64,000 nt of DNA from Phycisphaerales bacterium (lineage in GTDB: Bacteria; Planctomycetota; Phycisphaerae; Phycisphaerales; UBA1924), in contig CANHCQ010000007.1 in assembly GCA_947459215.1 (NCBI GenBank), forward strand, positions 82,276 through 146,275. The letters run 5' to 3'. Under the pieces are notes generated by a model. That model had not been told where the DNA came from. It saw nothing but the letters and a program-made list of their open reading frames with translations, and did no database searches. This document shows, one piece after another, positions 8,317 through 15,741 of the stretch; within the stretch, counting starts at the first letter, position 1, and every line of letters begins with the position of its first letter. Made by a program: the position numbers and the translations under genes.

Positions 8317-8673
8317 AACCGAACGGTGCCACCAGTCCGCGGCTGCTCGGAGCCGCGCGACTGGTGCGACTGGAACTTTGGTCGTTGGCGCCGCGAGGCA
8401 TCAATCGCGCCGCAAAGCCGGCGGACTGATGGCACCAGACTTCGGAGCCCGCACAACGCTGGCTGGCCCGAGAACGGCTCAACCCGCATCGATTTTCGCT
8501 CCCTATACGAACTCAAAGGACAAGAAATTCGTCTGAGTCTTCACGCCCCGTCAGGGATTCCTCCTTGCCTTCCTATCGTTCTTGGGGCTTGTGCGGGGTC
8601 GGGCGGTCTCGTGGACGAGTGGGGGTCGCGGCTTAGTGCCGCCGCGGCATGGATGAGCGAACGGACGGACACG
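8317..8673. other. intergenic region between ispA and dxs
   Basis: 357 bp. The first third is the inverted-repeat element 8325-8436. The remainder has no credible ORF; the dxs frame is open through it but without family similarity. A promoter for dxs probably lies here but I could not identify it. Confidence 0.5.
8325..8436. repeat. GGTGCCAC...TGGCACC intergenic repeat, copy 2
   Basis: Terminal inverted repeat of 15 bases (8325-8339 and 8422-8436, 14 of 15 matching), enclosing a smaller hairpin around GCGGCTGCTCGGAGCCGC. The ends match the GGGTGCC/GGCACCC family seen at 1236-1354 and 40249-40347, but the interior is different. Confidence 0.65.
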
Positions 8674-10746
8674 ATGTCAGACACGCGCAACGCTGCCGGA
8701 TCGAACCCTGCCGCCTCCAACGCCTCGGCGTTCCCGCTGCTGTCGGCCCTTCAGGGCCCGGCGGACCTGCGCAAGATGCCGATTGAGCAGCTTCCCGCCC
8801 TCGCCGCCGAGATCCGGCGTGCCATCTACGACCAGGTTTCCAAGGTCGGTGGCCACCTCGCCCCGAATCTGGGCGTCGTCGAGCTCTCCATCGCCTTGCA
8901 CTACGTCTTCGATTTCGCCCACGACCGCCTGCTCTTTGACGTCGGGCACCAGTGCTACCCGCACAAGCTGCTCACAGGGCGCTTCGGCCTGCTCGAGAAC
9001 CTCCGCACCCGACAGGGCATGGCCGGCTTCCCCGAGCCCGCGGAATCGCCCTACGACCTCTTCCGCGTCGGCCACGCCGGCACCGCGATCTCCACCGCCG
9101 TCGGCATGGCCCGCGGCGACTCGCTGAACAAGGAAGGCTTCGACCCCGCGACCAAGTCCGACGGCCGCCGCGTCGTCACCGTCATCGGTGACGCCTCGAT
9201 CGCCAACGGAGTCGCGATGGAAGGCCTCAACGGCGCGGGCGTGCTCAAGCGCCAGTTCCTCGTTGTTCTCAACGACAATGGCATGAGCATCAGCAAGCCT
9301 CAGGGCGCGCTTGCCACCTACTTCGATCGCTTCCGCCTCAGCCAGTCCTACGGCCAGTTCAAGAAGCAGGCCAAGGAAGCTCTCAAGAAGGTCCCCGGTG
9401 GCAGCGTGCTGAAGGAGGCCTATCACGCCGCCGGCGAGGCCGCTAAAAGCTGGTTCCACACCGACAAGATCGAGGGCGGCTGGTTCGAGCACTTCGGGCT
9501 CGTCACAGTTGGCCCGATCGACGGCCACGATATCCCCACGCTCATCGAGTTCCTCCGCGAGGCCCGCGATTTCGACAAGCCCATGGTCCTGCACGTCAAG
9601 ACCGTGAAGGGCAAGGGCTACGAGTTCGCCGAGAAGGACACGACACGCTTCCACTCGCCGGCCGCGTTCACCGTCACCAACCCCGACGGCGAGATGGTGA
9701 AGGAAGGCTGTCGCGTCGAGATCAAGAGCGAGGGCCGCTCGTTCACCGCCGCCATCGGCGACATCATGCTCGAGACGATGGACAAGGACCTCCGCGTGGT
9801 GTGCGCCACCGCCGCGATGCCCGACGGCACCGGCATCGCCAAGCCGCTCGCGAAGTTCCCCGATCGCTCCTTCGACACCGGCATCTGCGAGAGCCACGCC
9901 ATGGACATGATGGCCGGCCTCGCCAAGACCGGCTGGAAGCCTTTCTTTGCGGTGTATTCGACGTTCCTGCAGAGAGCCTTCGATCAGGCGTTCCAGGAAG
10001 TCTCGCTGCAGGGACTGGCCGTGCGCCTGCTGCTCGATCGCGCCGGCCTCGTCGGCGGCGACGGCGCGGTGCACCACGGCTTCTGTGATATCGCACTGCT
10101 GCGCACGCTCCCCAACGCCGCGCTGCTCGCGCCCATCGACGAGCCGAGCCTCAAGGCCTCGATCGAGTTCATGCGGAACTACGACGCTGGTCTCTCCGCC
10201 GTCCGCTACCCGCGCGACGTCGTCAGCGGCCGCTTCGCCAGCGAGCCCTGCCCGGCTTTCGAACTGGGTAAAGCCCGCTGCCTCACGCCCGATTTTGCCA
10301 GCGACGATGCCGAAATGGACGTCGCCATCCTCGCCTTTGGCACGCCCGCCATCACCGCGGTCGAGGCGGCCGAGAAGCTCCACGGCGTGGTCCGCATCGG
10401 CGTCTGGGACGCCCGCTTCGCCAAGCCGGTCGATACGGCGCTCATCGCCTCGCTCGTTCGCCGCGGCATCCCGATCCTCACCCTCGAGGACCACAGCGTC
10501 ATCGGCGGCTTCGGCTCCGCGGTCGTCGAGGCCGCGGCGGAGATGGGACTGGAGAACGCCAAGATCACCCGTCACGGCCTGCCCGACGCGTGGATCCTGC
10601 AAGACAGCCGCGCCAAGCAGCTTGCTGAGGTCGAACTCGACGTGCCCGGGCTCATCCGCTGGATCAGCAAGGCCGCGGGCGGCCCGACCGAGCCCAGCGG
10701 CGAACAGATGCGAGCGGCCCGCGCCTCGCGTGCCCCGCGAAGGTAA
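8674..10746 (+). CDS. dxs: 1-deoxy-D-xylulose-5-phosphate synthase
   Basis: 690-residue thiamine-diphosphate enzyme making DXP from pyruvate and glyceraldehyde 3-phosphate, the first step of the MEP isoprenoid pathway. Visible: GGHLAPNLGVVELSIALHYV, DVGHQCYPHKLLTGR, the ThDP motif VIGDASIANGVAMEGLN to LVVLNDNGMSIS, and the transketolase C-terminal part with DRAGLVGGDGAVHHG. It is about 60 residues longer than usual, from a polar N-terminal extension. The start at 8674 (MSDTRNAAG) follows ACGGACGG; 8653 is an in-frame alternative. NAD kinase follows 21 bases after the stop. Confidence 0.94.
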   Translation: MSDTRNAAGSNPAASNASAFPLLSALQGPADLRKMPIEQLPALAAEIRRAIYDQVSKVGGHLAPNLGVVELSIALHYVFDFAHDRLLFDVGHQCYPHKLLTGRFGLLENLRTRQGMAGFPEPAESPYDLFRVGHAGTAISTAVGMARGDSLNKEGFDPATKSDGRRVVTVIGDASIANGVAMEGLNGAGVLKRQFLVVLNDNGMSISKPQGALATYFDRFRLSQSYGQFKKQAKEALKKVPGGSVLKEAYHAAGEAAKSWFHTDKIEGGWFEHFGLVTVGPIDGHDIPTLIEFLREARDFDKPMVLHVKTVKGKGYEFAEKDTTRFHSPAAFTVTNPDGEMVKEGCRVEIKSEGRSFTAAIGDIMLETMDKDLRVVCATAAMPDGTGIAKPLAKFPDRSFDTGICESHAMDMMAGLAKTGWKPFFAVYSTFLQRAFDQAFQEVSLQGLAVRLLLDRAGLVGGDGAVHHGFCDIALLRTLPNAALLAPIDEPSLKASIEFMRNYDAGLSAVRYPRDVVSGRFASEPCPAFELGKARCLTPDFASDDAEMDVAILAFGTPAITAVEAAEKLHGVVRIGVWDARFAKPVDTALIASLVRRGIPILTLEDHSVIGGFGSAVVEAAAEMGLENAKITRHGLPDAWILQDSRAKQLAEVELDVPGLIRWISKAAGGPTEPSGEQMRAARASRAPRR

Positions 10747-10767
10747 CGAGGCGGTAGACTCCAGCCC

Positions 10768-11649
10768 ATGCGCCGCCGAGCGTTCCTGATCGTCAATTCT
10801 GACAAACCCGAAGCCGGCGAGGCTTCGGGTCTCGTGCGATCGCTCATCGAGCAGCACGGCACGCTCGTCGGCGAATCCGACGCAGGGATTGAGCCGTTGC
10901 CTCCATCTGCTTCGAGTGCCGATCTGGTCATCGTCTTGGGAGGTGACGGCACCATTCTCAGCCAGCTCCGACGCTGCGAGCACCTGAACAAGCCGATGCT
11001 CGGCATCAACTTTGGCAAGCTGGGCTTCATGGCCGAGTTCGACTTTGGGGCGTTCGCCACGGCGGCCGCATCGATCTTCTCGAGCGAGGACCTGCCGGTC
11101 CGCGAGTTCCCAATGCTCGAGGCCCGGGTGGTCGATTCCACGGGTGGCGTGCGCTTCTCGTCGCTCGCGGTCAACGACTGCGTGCTCACCGCCGGCCCGC
11201 CGTTCCGCATGATCGGCATGGCCATCTTCATCGACGACAATGTCGGCCCACGGGTCAGCGGCGACGGCATCATCGTGAGCACATCGACCGGTTCCACCGC
11301 GTACAACCTCTCCGTCGGCGGCCCCATTGTCTCCCCTCGGCTCGACGCAATCGCGATTACACCTATCGCCGCTCATTCACTCAGCTTCCGCCCCATCGTC
11401 GTCCCCGCCGACAGCGACATCGAGATCGCCGTCACCCGCGTCAATGACGACGGCCACGGCGGCGGCACCACGTTGGTCATGGATGGGCAGGTACACACCC
11501 AGATCCGTGAGGGCGACGTTATCTGCATCACCAAGCACGCCCGTCCCGCACGCTTTGTCGAGAACCGCAAGTCTTCGTACTGGTCCACGCTGATCCACAA
11601 GCTGCGCTGGGCCGAGGCTCCGCGCCTCCGAGGCGGCGGCGAGAGCTGA
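10768..11649 (+). CDS. nadK: NAD kinase
   Basis: 293-residue ATP-NAD kinase that makes NADP. The GGDGT motif is at residues 58-62 (VIVLGGDGTIL), followed by GINFGKLGFMAEF and the second conserved region DGIIVSTSTGSTAYNLSVGGPI. LVMDGQ near the C-terminus is also family-typical. The usual conserved NE pair is replaced by VNDCVLT around residue 135. The C-terminal tail (about 25 basic residues) exceeds the family average. The short gap to dxs suggests co-transcription. Confidence 0.93.
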   Translation: MRRRAFLIVNSDKPEAGEASGLVRSLIEQHGTLVGESDAGIEPLPPSASSADLVIVLGGDGTILSQLRRCEHLNKPMLGINFGKLGFMAEFDFGAFATAAASIFSSEDLPVREFPMLEARVVDSTGGVRFSSLAVNDCVLTAGPPFRMIGMAIFIDDNVGPRVSGDGIIVSTSTGSTAYNLSVGGPIVSPRLDAIAITPIAAHSLSFRPIVVPADSDIEIAVTRVNDDGHGGGTTLVMDGQVHTQIREGDVICITKHARPARFVENRKSSYWSTLIHKLRWAEAPRLRGGGES

Positions 11650-11653
11650 TCGC

Positions 11654-11813
11654 GCGTCCCCGCCCCGCGAAGCGGCGAGGGGTGGTCGAGCGCAGGGAGA
11701 CCGGGGAGTGGCGTCGGGCGCACGTAAACCAAATCGCGTTGGTATCCGCAATCCCCTCACCTGACTCGACGCTCCGCGTCGAGTCGTCCTCTCCCCGCTT
11801 GCGGGCAGAGGAG
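11654..11813. repeat. REP-like palindromic repeat pair between nadK and aminopeptidase
   Basis: Contains a perfect 10-bp stem, GACTCGACGC at 11763-11772 with GCGTCGAGTC at 11776-11785 and loop TCC, set in a CCCCTCACC...CCTCTCCCCGC context. This resembles the widespread CCCTCACCC/CTCTCCCC intergenic repeats of GC-rich bacteria. A second partial unit in opposite orientation lies at 11663-11700. No ORF. Confidence 0.5.
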
Positions 11814-11863
11814 GCGCGGCCGTGCTCCAAACCCGTTGCCCCACGCATCGGTATCCTCTGAGC

Positions 11864-13039
11864 ATGCACGACCCCCGCGTCCTCAAACTCGCCGACGTCC
11901 TCGTCAACTACTCCACCCGCGTCAAGAAGGGCGACCTCGTCGCCATCCGCGGCGACTACAACGCCTGGCCCGCCATCGAGGCCACCTACGCCGCCGTGCT
12001 CAAGGCCGGCGGCAACCCCTTCTTCGTCATCCAGTCCGAACGTTTTGCCGAGCTGCTCCTCGCCCACGGTAGCGATGAGCAGATCGCGTTCCTCAACCCG
12101 CTCGACCTCGAACGCATCGGCCGCATCGACGTGCAGATTGCTTTCTGGTCGGAGAACAACACCAAGAGCCTGTCTCGCTTCCCTAGCGAGAAAGTCGCCA
12201 AGCAGCAGAGCGCCCGACGCCCGTTCATGAAGGTCTTCATGGAACGAGCCGCGAAGAAGGAACTGCGCTGGACCGGCACACAGTTCCCGACCAACGCCAG
12301 CGCCCAGGACGCCGAGATGAGCCTCGAGCAGTACGCCGACTTCGTCTACCGCGCCGGTCTGCTCCACCTGCCCGACCCGGCCGCGGCGTGGAAGAAGATC
12401 AGCGAGAAACAAGAGCGAGTCCGCGCGTTTCTGCAGGGCAAGAAGCAGGTCCACTTCCACGTCCCGCCGCACGACGGCCACGACGGCACCGATCTCCGCG
12501 TTGACGTTTCCAAAGCAACCTGGATCAACTGCGACGGCCACGAGAACTTCCCCGACGGCGAGGTCTTCGCCGGGCCGCAGGGCGTTGACGGACACGTGAA
12601 CTACACCTTCCCCGCCGTATATCAGGGCAAGGAAGTCGAAGGCGTGCGGCTGGTCTTCAGGGGCGGCCGCGTCGTCGATGCCTCCGCGAAGAAGAACGAG
12701 GACTTCTTGATCAAGATGCTCGACCAGGACGCGGGCGCTCGCGTCATGGGTGAGATCGCCATCGGCACCAATTACTCGATCAACGAGTTCAGCCGCAACA
12801 CCCTGTTCGACGAGAAGATCGGCGGCACCTTCCACGCCGCGGTCGGCGCCGGCTACCCCGAGAGCGGCAGCACGAACGAAAGCGGCCTGCACTGGGACAT
12901 GGTCTGTGATCTCCGCGGTAGTGCAGGTGGTGGTGGGGGAGCCGGCAAGTCCCGCCCCGGCGGCACCATCGCAGCCGACGGCGAAGTCTTCCACAAGGAC
13001 GGCAAGTTCCTCCACGCCGGATGGCCGGGGAATGAGTAG
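11864..13039 (+). CDS. M29-family aminopeptidase
   Basis: 391-residue metallo-aminopeptidase of the thermophilic AmpS/AmpT (M29) type, removing N-terminal residues from peptides with two bound metal ions. Conserved segments: NFPDGEVFAGP (around residue 225), GEIAIGTN (around 305), and HAAVGAGYPESGSTNESGLHWDMV (from about 330), which carry the metal ligands. Between the last motif and the C-terminus is an inserted GSAGGGGGAGKSRPGG linker. The ATG at 11864 is chosen because family similarity begins immediately (MHDPRVLKLADVLVNYS). Confidence 0.9.
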   Translation: MHDPRVLKLADVLVNYSTRVKKGDLVAIRGDYNAWPAIEATYAAVLKAGGNPFFVIQSERFAELLLAHGSDEQIAFLNPLDLERIGRIDVQIAFWSENNTKSLSRFPSEKVAKQQSARRPFMKVFMERAAKKELRWTGTQFPTNASAQDAEMSLEQYADFVYRAGLLHLPDPAAAWKKISEKQERVRAFLQGKKQVHFHVPPHDGHDGTDLRVDVSKATWINCDGHENFPDGEVFAGPQGVDGHVNYTFPAVYQGKEVEGVRLVFRGGRVVDASAKKNEDFLIKMLDQDAGARVMGEIAIGTNYSINEFSRNTLFDEKIGGTFHAAVGAGYPESGSTNESGLHWDMVCDLRGSAGGGGGAGKSRPGGTIAADGEVFHKDGKFLHAGWPGNE

Positions 13040-13178
13040 GAAGGGGTGGGGTCGGAGGGGTGAGGACTTAGGACTGAGGGCAGAGGAGTTCGGACGGCGC
13101 GCGGTCGGCGCCTGGGTCAGCGAGCCGGGGCGTGCTCGCCCCGGTACAGTCCACGCTCAAACCAAGAAGGGTCCTCGC

Positions 13179-13436
13179 TCACGCCCCGTCTTCGCTCGGG
13201 TGCTCCGAACCGTCGCCCGCGTCTGATTTCTCCGAAGCCCGCGTGGTCTCCTGCACCCGCGATTCCAGCCGCGTGAGCTTCACCAAGAGCGTGTCGAACC
13301 GCTGCGACAGGTCTTCGAGGGCCGCGAGCATGGCTTCCTGGTCGTGCTGGGCGTAAAGCTGTGCCTCTTCCAGCTTTTGAAGGCGGGTTTCGACCGATTC
13401 GGGTTGCTCGGGTTGCTCGCGATTTGGGGGCACCAT
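13179..13436 (-). CDS. slyX: SlyX-like coiled-coil protein
   Basis: 85-residue protein with the SlyX pattern: VETRLQKLEEAQLYAQHDQ, then LAALEDLSQRFDTLLVKLTR and LESRV, a short helical hairpin or coiled coil. The ends are polar and low in complexity. The biochemical role of SlyX is not established. The ATG overlaps the upstream part of the divergent outer-membrane protein gene region, so the two share a short promoter interval. Confidence 0.7.
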   Translation of the reverse strand: MVPPNREQPEQPESVETRLQKLEEAQLYAQHDQEAMLAALEDLSQRFDTLLVKLTRLESRVQETTRASEKSDAGDGSEHPSEDGA

Positions 13437-13515
13437 GGATTGTTGCCGCCCTGTCGCGTCCCCATGCGTGCGACTTCGACGCGCACCGTTGCCCGAGATC
13501 GGCTACATTCCCACC

Positions 13516-14163
13516 ATGGAACGGATTCCTAGCTGCGTTGCTGTTGCTCTTTCCGCCCTCGCGTTCGCCGCCCCGGCTCTCGCCGAAGCTACCGCGCTGG
13601 ATGCCTCGCCCGCGTCGTTCTCGATGACCGGTGCCGCCTCTCGGCTCGCTGCGGAGGAATCCAAGCCGGCGGTCAAGGCTTTCGGCGCTCCCGGCTGGCA
13701 GGCCATCACGGTCGGCGCTGGCGTTGCCTTCGGCCGCACCGACAGTCAGTCCGCCACCGACATCAACGGCTCGGTTGCCTGGAACTACTTCCTCGTTCAG
13801 GACTTTGAGTTCTCCCTCGAGGGCGCCGGCTGGTACTTCAACCAGCCCGGCGAAGATCAGGGTGGCGGCAGCGCGTCGCTCGCCTTCCGCTGGCATTTCG
13901 TCAACAAGAAGTCTTGGTCGATCTTCGCCGAGGTCGGTATCGGCGTGCTCGGCGCCGGCGGCGATGTCCCCACCGGCGGCACCGAGTTCAACGTTCTTCC
14001 CCGTGCCGGCGTTGGTTTCACCTATCAGCTCACCGACAGCGGCATTCGTCTTCAGGGCGGCGTTCGCTGGCACCATATCTCCAACGCCCGCATCAACGGC
14101 GATTCCAACAACCCCTCACGCGACGGCGTGATGATCTTCACCGGCATCATGTTCCCGTTCTGA
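13516..14163 (+). CDS. PagL-like lipid A deacylase / outer-membrane barrel
   Basis: 215 residues with a clear signal peptide (about residues 1-23, ending in APALA) and a C-terminal beta-barrel pattern of alternating aromatic and hydrophobic strands ending in FTGIMFPF with terminal Phe. The motif WHHISNA near residue 190 matches the catalytic His-x-Ser-Asn of PagL-type lipid A 3-O-deacylases (acyloxyacyl hydrolase family), the best evidence for function. The start at 13516 is the only one placing the signal peptide at the N-terminus. It would act in the outer membrane, removing an acyl chain from lipid A. Enzymatic activity is inferred. Confidence 0.72.
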   Translation: MERIPSCVAVALSALAFAAPALAEATALDASPASFSMTGAASRLAAEESKPAVKAFGAPGWQAITVGAGVAFGRTDSQSATDINGSVAWNYFLVQDFEFSLEGAGWYFNQPGEDQGGGSASLAFRWHFVNKKSWSIFAEVGIGVLGAGGDVPTGGTEFNVLPRAGVGFTYQLTDSGIRLQGGVRWHHISNARINGDSNNPSRDGVMIFTGIMFPF

Positions 14164-14200
14164 ACGCCTCGTTGCGTGCGAAGTCGCACCGACGACAGAA

Positions 14201-15175
14201 TCAACCTGCTTTGCGGAGCGGTGCCGGCTCGGTGCTCGCGGCGGCCTTGCCCGCCGACAGGTCGTTCATCACCACCCGGTTTCGACCTGATTTCTTCGCT
14301 GAGTAGACGCACTGGTCTGCTGCTTCGACCCATGCCGGCGCGGTCAGGCCTGCGCCGATGCTCGAGCCCGCGACGCCCATCGAGACGGTGACTTTCCGCT
14401 CCGGATGCCGCGGCCAAACCAGGGCTTCGATCGTCGTGCGGATGCGATCGCAGAGCGCCTGCGCGTCGGCCGGGGGCGTTGCGGGCATGATCAGGACGAA
14501 CTCCTCGCCGCCGTATCGGCATGCGATGTCCGTTTGGCGAATGCTGCGCTGCAGCGTCCGCCCGATGCCCTGCAGCACGGCGTCGCCTGCGGGATGGCCG
14601 AAGGTGTCGTTGATCGACTTGAAGTGATCGGCGTCGATGAACGCGATCGAGAGCGGTCCGGGGTGGCGCTGCACGCGGGCGACTTCATCCTGCACCCGCT
14701 GATCGAAATAGGCCCGGTTCCACAGACCCGTCAGGCCGTCGATCTGAGCCCGCTGCGAGAGCATCTGCAACAGCGCGTTCATGCGGAGCGCAGCCCGGAT
14801 TCGGACCCGCAGCTCGGTCAGCTCGAACGGCTTGGTGACGAAATCGTGGGCACCCAGGTCGAATGCCGCGACTTTGTCCTGCGGGTTTGACATCGCGGAC
14901 AGGATCACGACCGGGATGTGGTGCGTCGCGCTGTCTTCCTTGAGCGTGCGCAGGAACTCGAACCCGTCAATGCCTGGCATGTCGAGGTCCAGCAAAATGA
15001 GCGAGGGACGCTGCTTCGCGACCTCGTCGAGTCCGGCCCTGCCCGATTCGGCCGAGACGATCTCAATCTCTTCTTGCTTGAGCCGGGCTCGCAGCAGACG
15101 GTGGACGTCGGGCGAATCGTCGACGATCAGCACGCGGCTTCGCGTTCCGGCGGGATTGTCAGCGCTGCTCGTCAT
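14201..15175 (-). CDS. response regulator with REC and GGDEF domains (diguanylate cyclase)
   Basis: 324 residues. Residues about 15-130 form a CheY-like receiver: VLIVDDSPDVHRLL, the phospho-acceptor Asp in LILLDLDMPG, and KPF near the end. Residues about 150-310 form a GGDEF domain with DGLTGLWNRAYF, IDADHFKSINDTFGHPAGD and an intact active-site loop RYGGEEF. It should make cyclic di-GMP upon phosphorylation (WspR/PleD-like logic). The start at 15175 (MTSSADN) has GGA upstream; a GTG at 15271 would add 32 residues of no known similarity. It lies just downstream of an Hpt gene on the same strand. Confidence 0.9.
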   Translation of the reverse strand: MTSSADNPAGTRSRVLIVDDSPDVHRLLRARLKQEEIEIVSAESGRAGLDEVAKQRPSLILLDLDMPGIDGFEFLRTLKEDSATHHIPVVILSAMSNPQDKVAAFDLGAHDFVTKPFELTELRVRIRAALRMNALLQMLSQRAQIDGLTGLWNRAYFDQRVQDEVARVQRHPGPLSIAFIDADHFKSINDTFGHPAGDAVLQGIGRTLQRSIRQTDIACRYGGEEFVLIMPATPPADAQALCDRIRTTIEALVWPRHPERKVTVSMGVAGSSIGAGLTAPAWVEAADQCVYSAKKSGRNRVVMNDLSAGKAAASTEPAPLRKAG

Positions 15176-15296
15176 CCGAGGTTCCGCATCGGCGTGACTA
15201 CTCAAAGACCCAAGGGAAGGCCTCGCGACCTTCACCACGTCACCCAGTATGTCGTCAGATATGCCGAGCACCCTGAGCAGGATTGCGCTGGAATCG

Positions 15297-15626
15297 TCAC
15301 GATGCCGTGGCGCGTCGGCACAGATCGACTAGCTCGTCCACCTGCGAGCGCAGGTTCTGCAGCTGGGCGGGATCAACGTCGGACTTCAGCAGCGTCTCGA
15401 CCTTGGCCGCGCTCTCGCTGATCGGTGAGAACCCATAACCCCCGGCGGCACCCTTCATCTGGTGGGCCAGCCTGCGCAGGTCTGAATACGACGACGCTGC
15501 GAGCAGCGACTCGAGAGAGTCGGCGCGGCTGGGCAGTTCCTGAACGAACTCCTGAACGAGCTCGATCATGTCAGGATCGGTCGCAAACTCGCTTCGCAAC
15601 GGCGGTTGTGGTGCTGGCTGAGACAT
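15297..15626 (-). CDS. histidine phosphotransfer (Hpt) domain protein
   Basis: 109-residue single Hpt domain. The phosphorylatable histidine is in LAHQMKGAAGGYGF (HxxKG signature), and the surrounding helical pattern fits the four-helix bundle. The start at 15626 has GGGAGG upstream; the longer frame to 15686 lacks such a site. It precedes the REC-GGDEF gene by about 120 bases on the same strand, so it probably passes phosphate between a hybrid sensor kinase encoded elsewhere and that regulator. Confidence 0.85.
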   Translation of the reverse strand: MSQPAPQPPLRSEFATDPDMIELVQEFVQELPSRADSLESLLAASSYSDLRRLAHQMKGAAGGYGFSPISESAAKVETLLKSDVDPAQLQNLRSQVDELVDLCRRATAS

Positions 15627-15741
15627 CAGGGCCTCCCGCGGTAACCATCGGGCAGACCATCGATTGCCTCCATGATCGTGACCCAATTCCGGGACATTCT
15701 CAGACGCAATTTGCTGCGAGCCCGTCTCAGTTCGCCCATTT

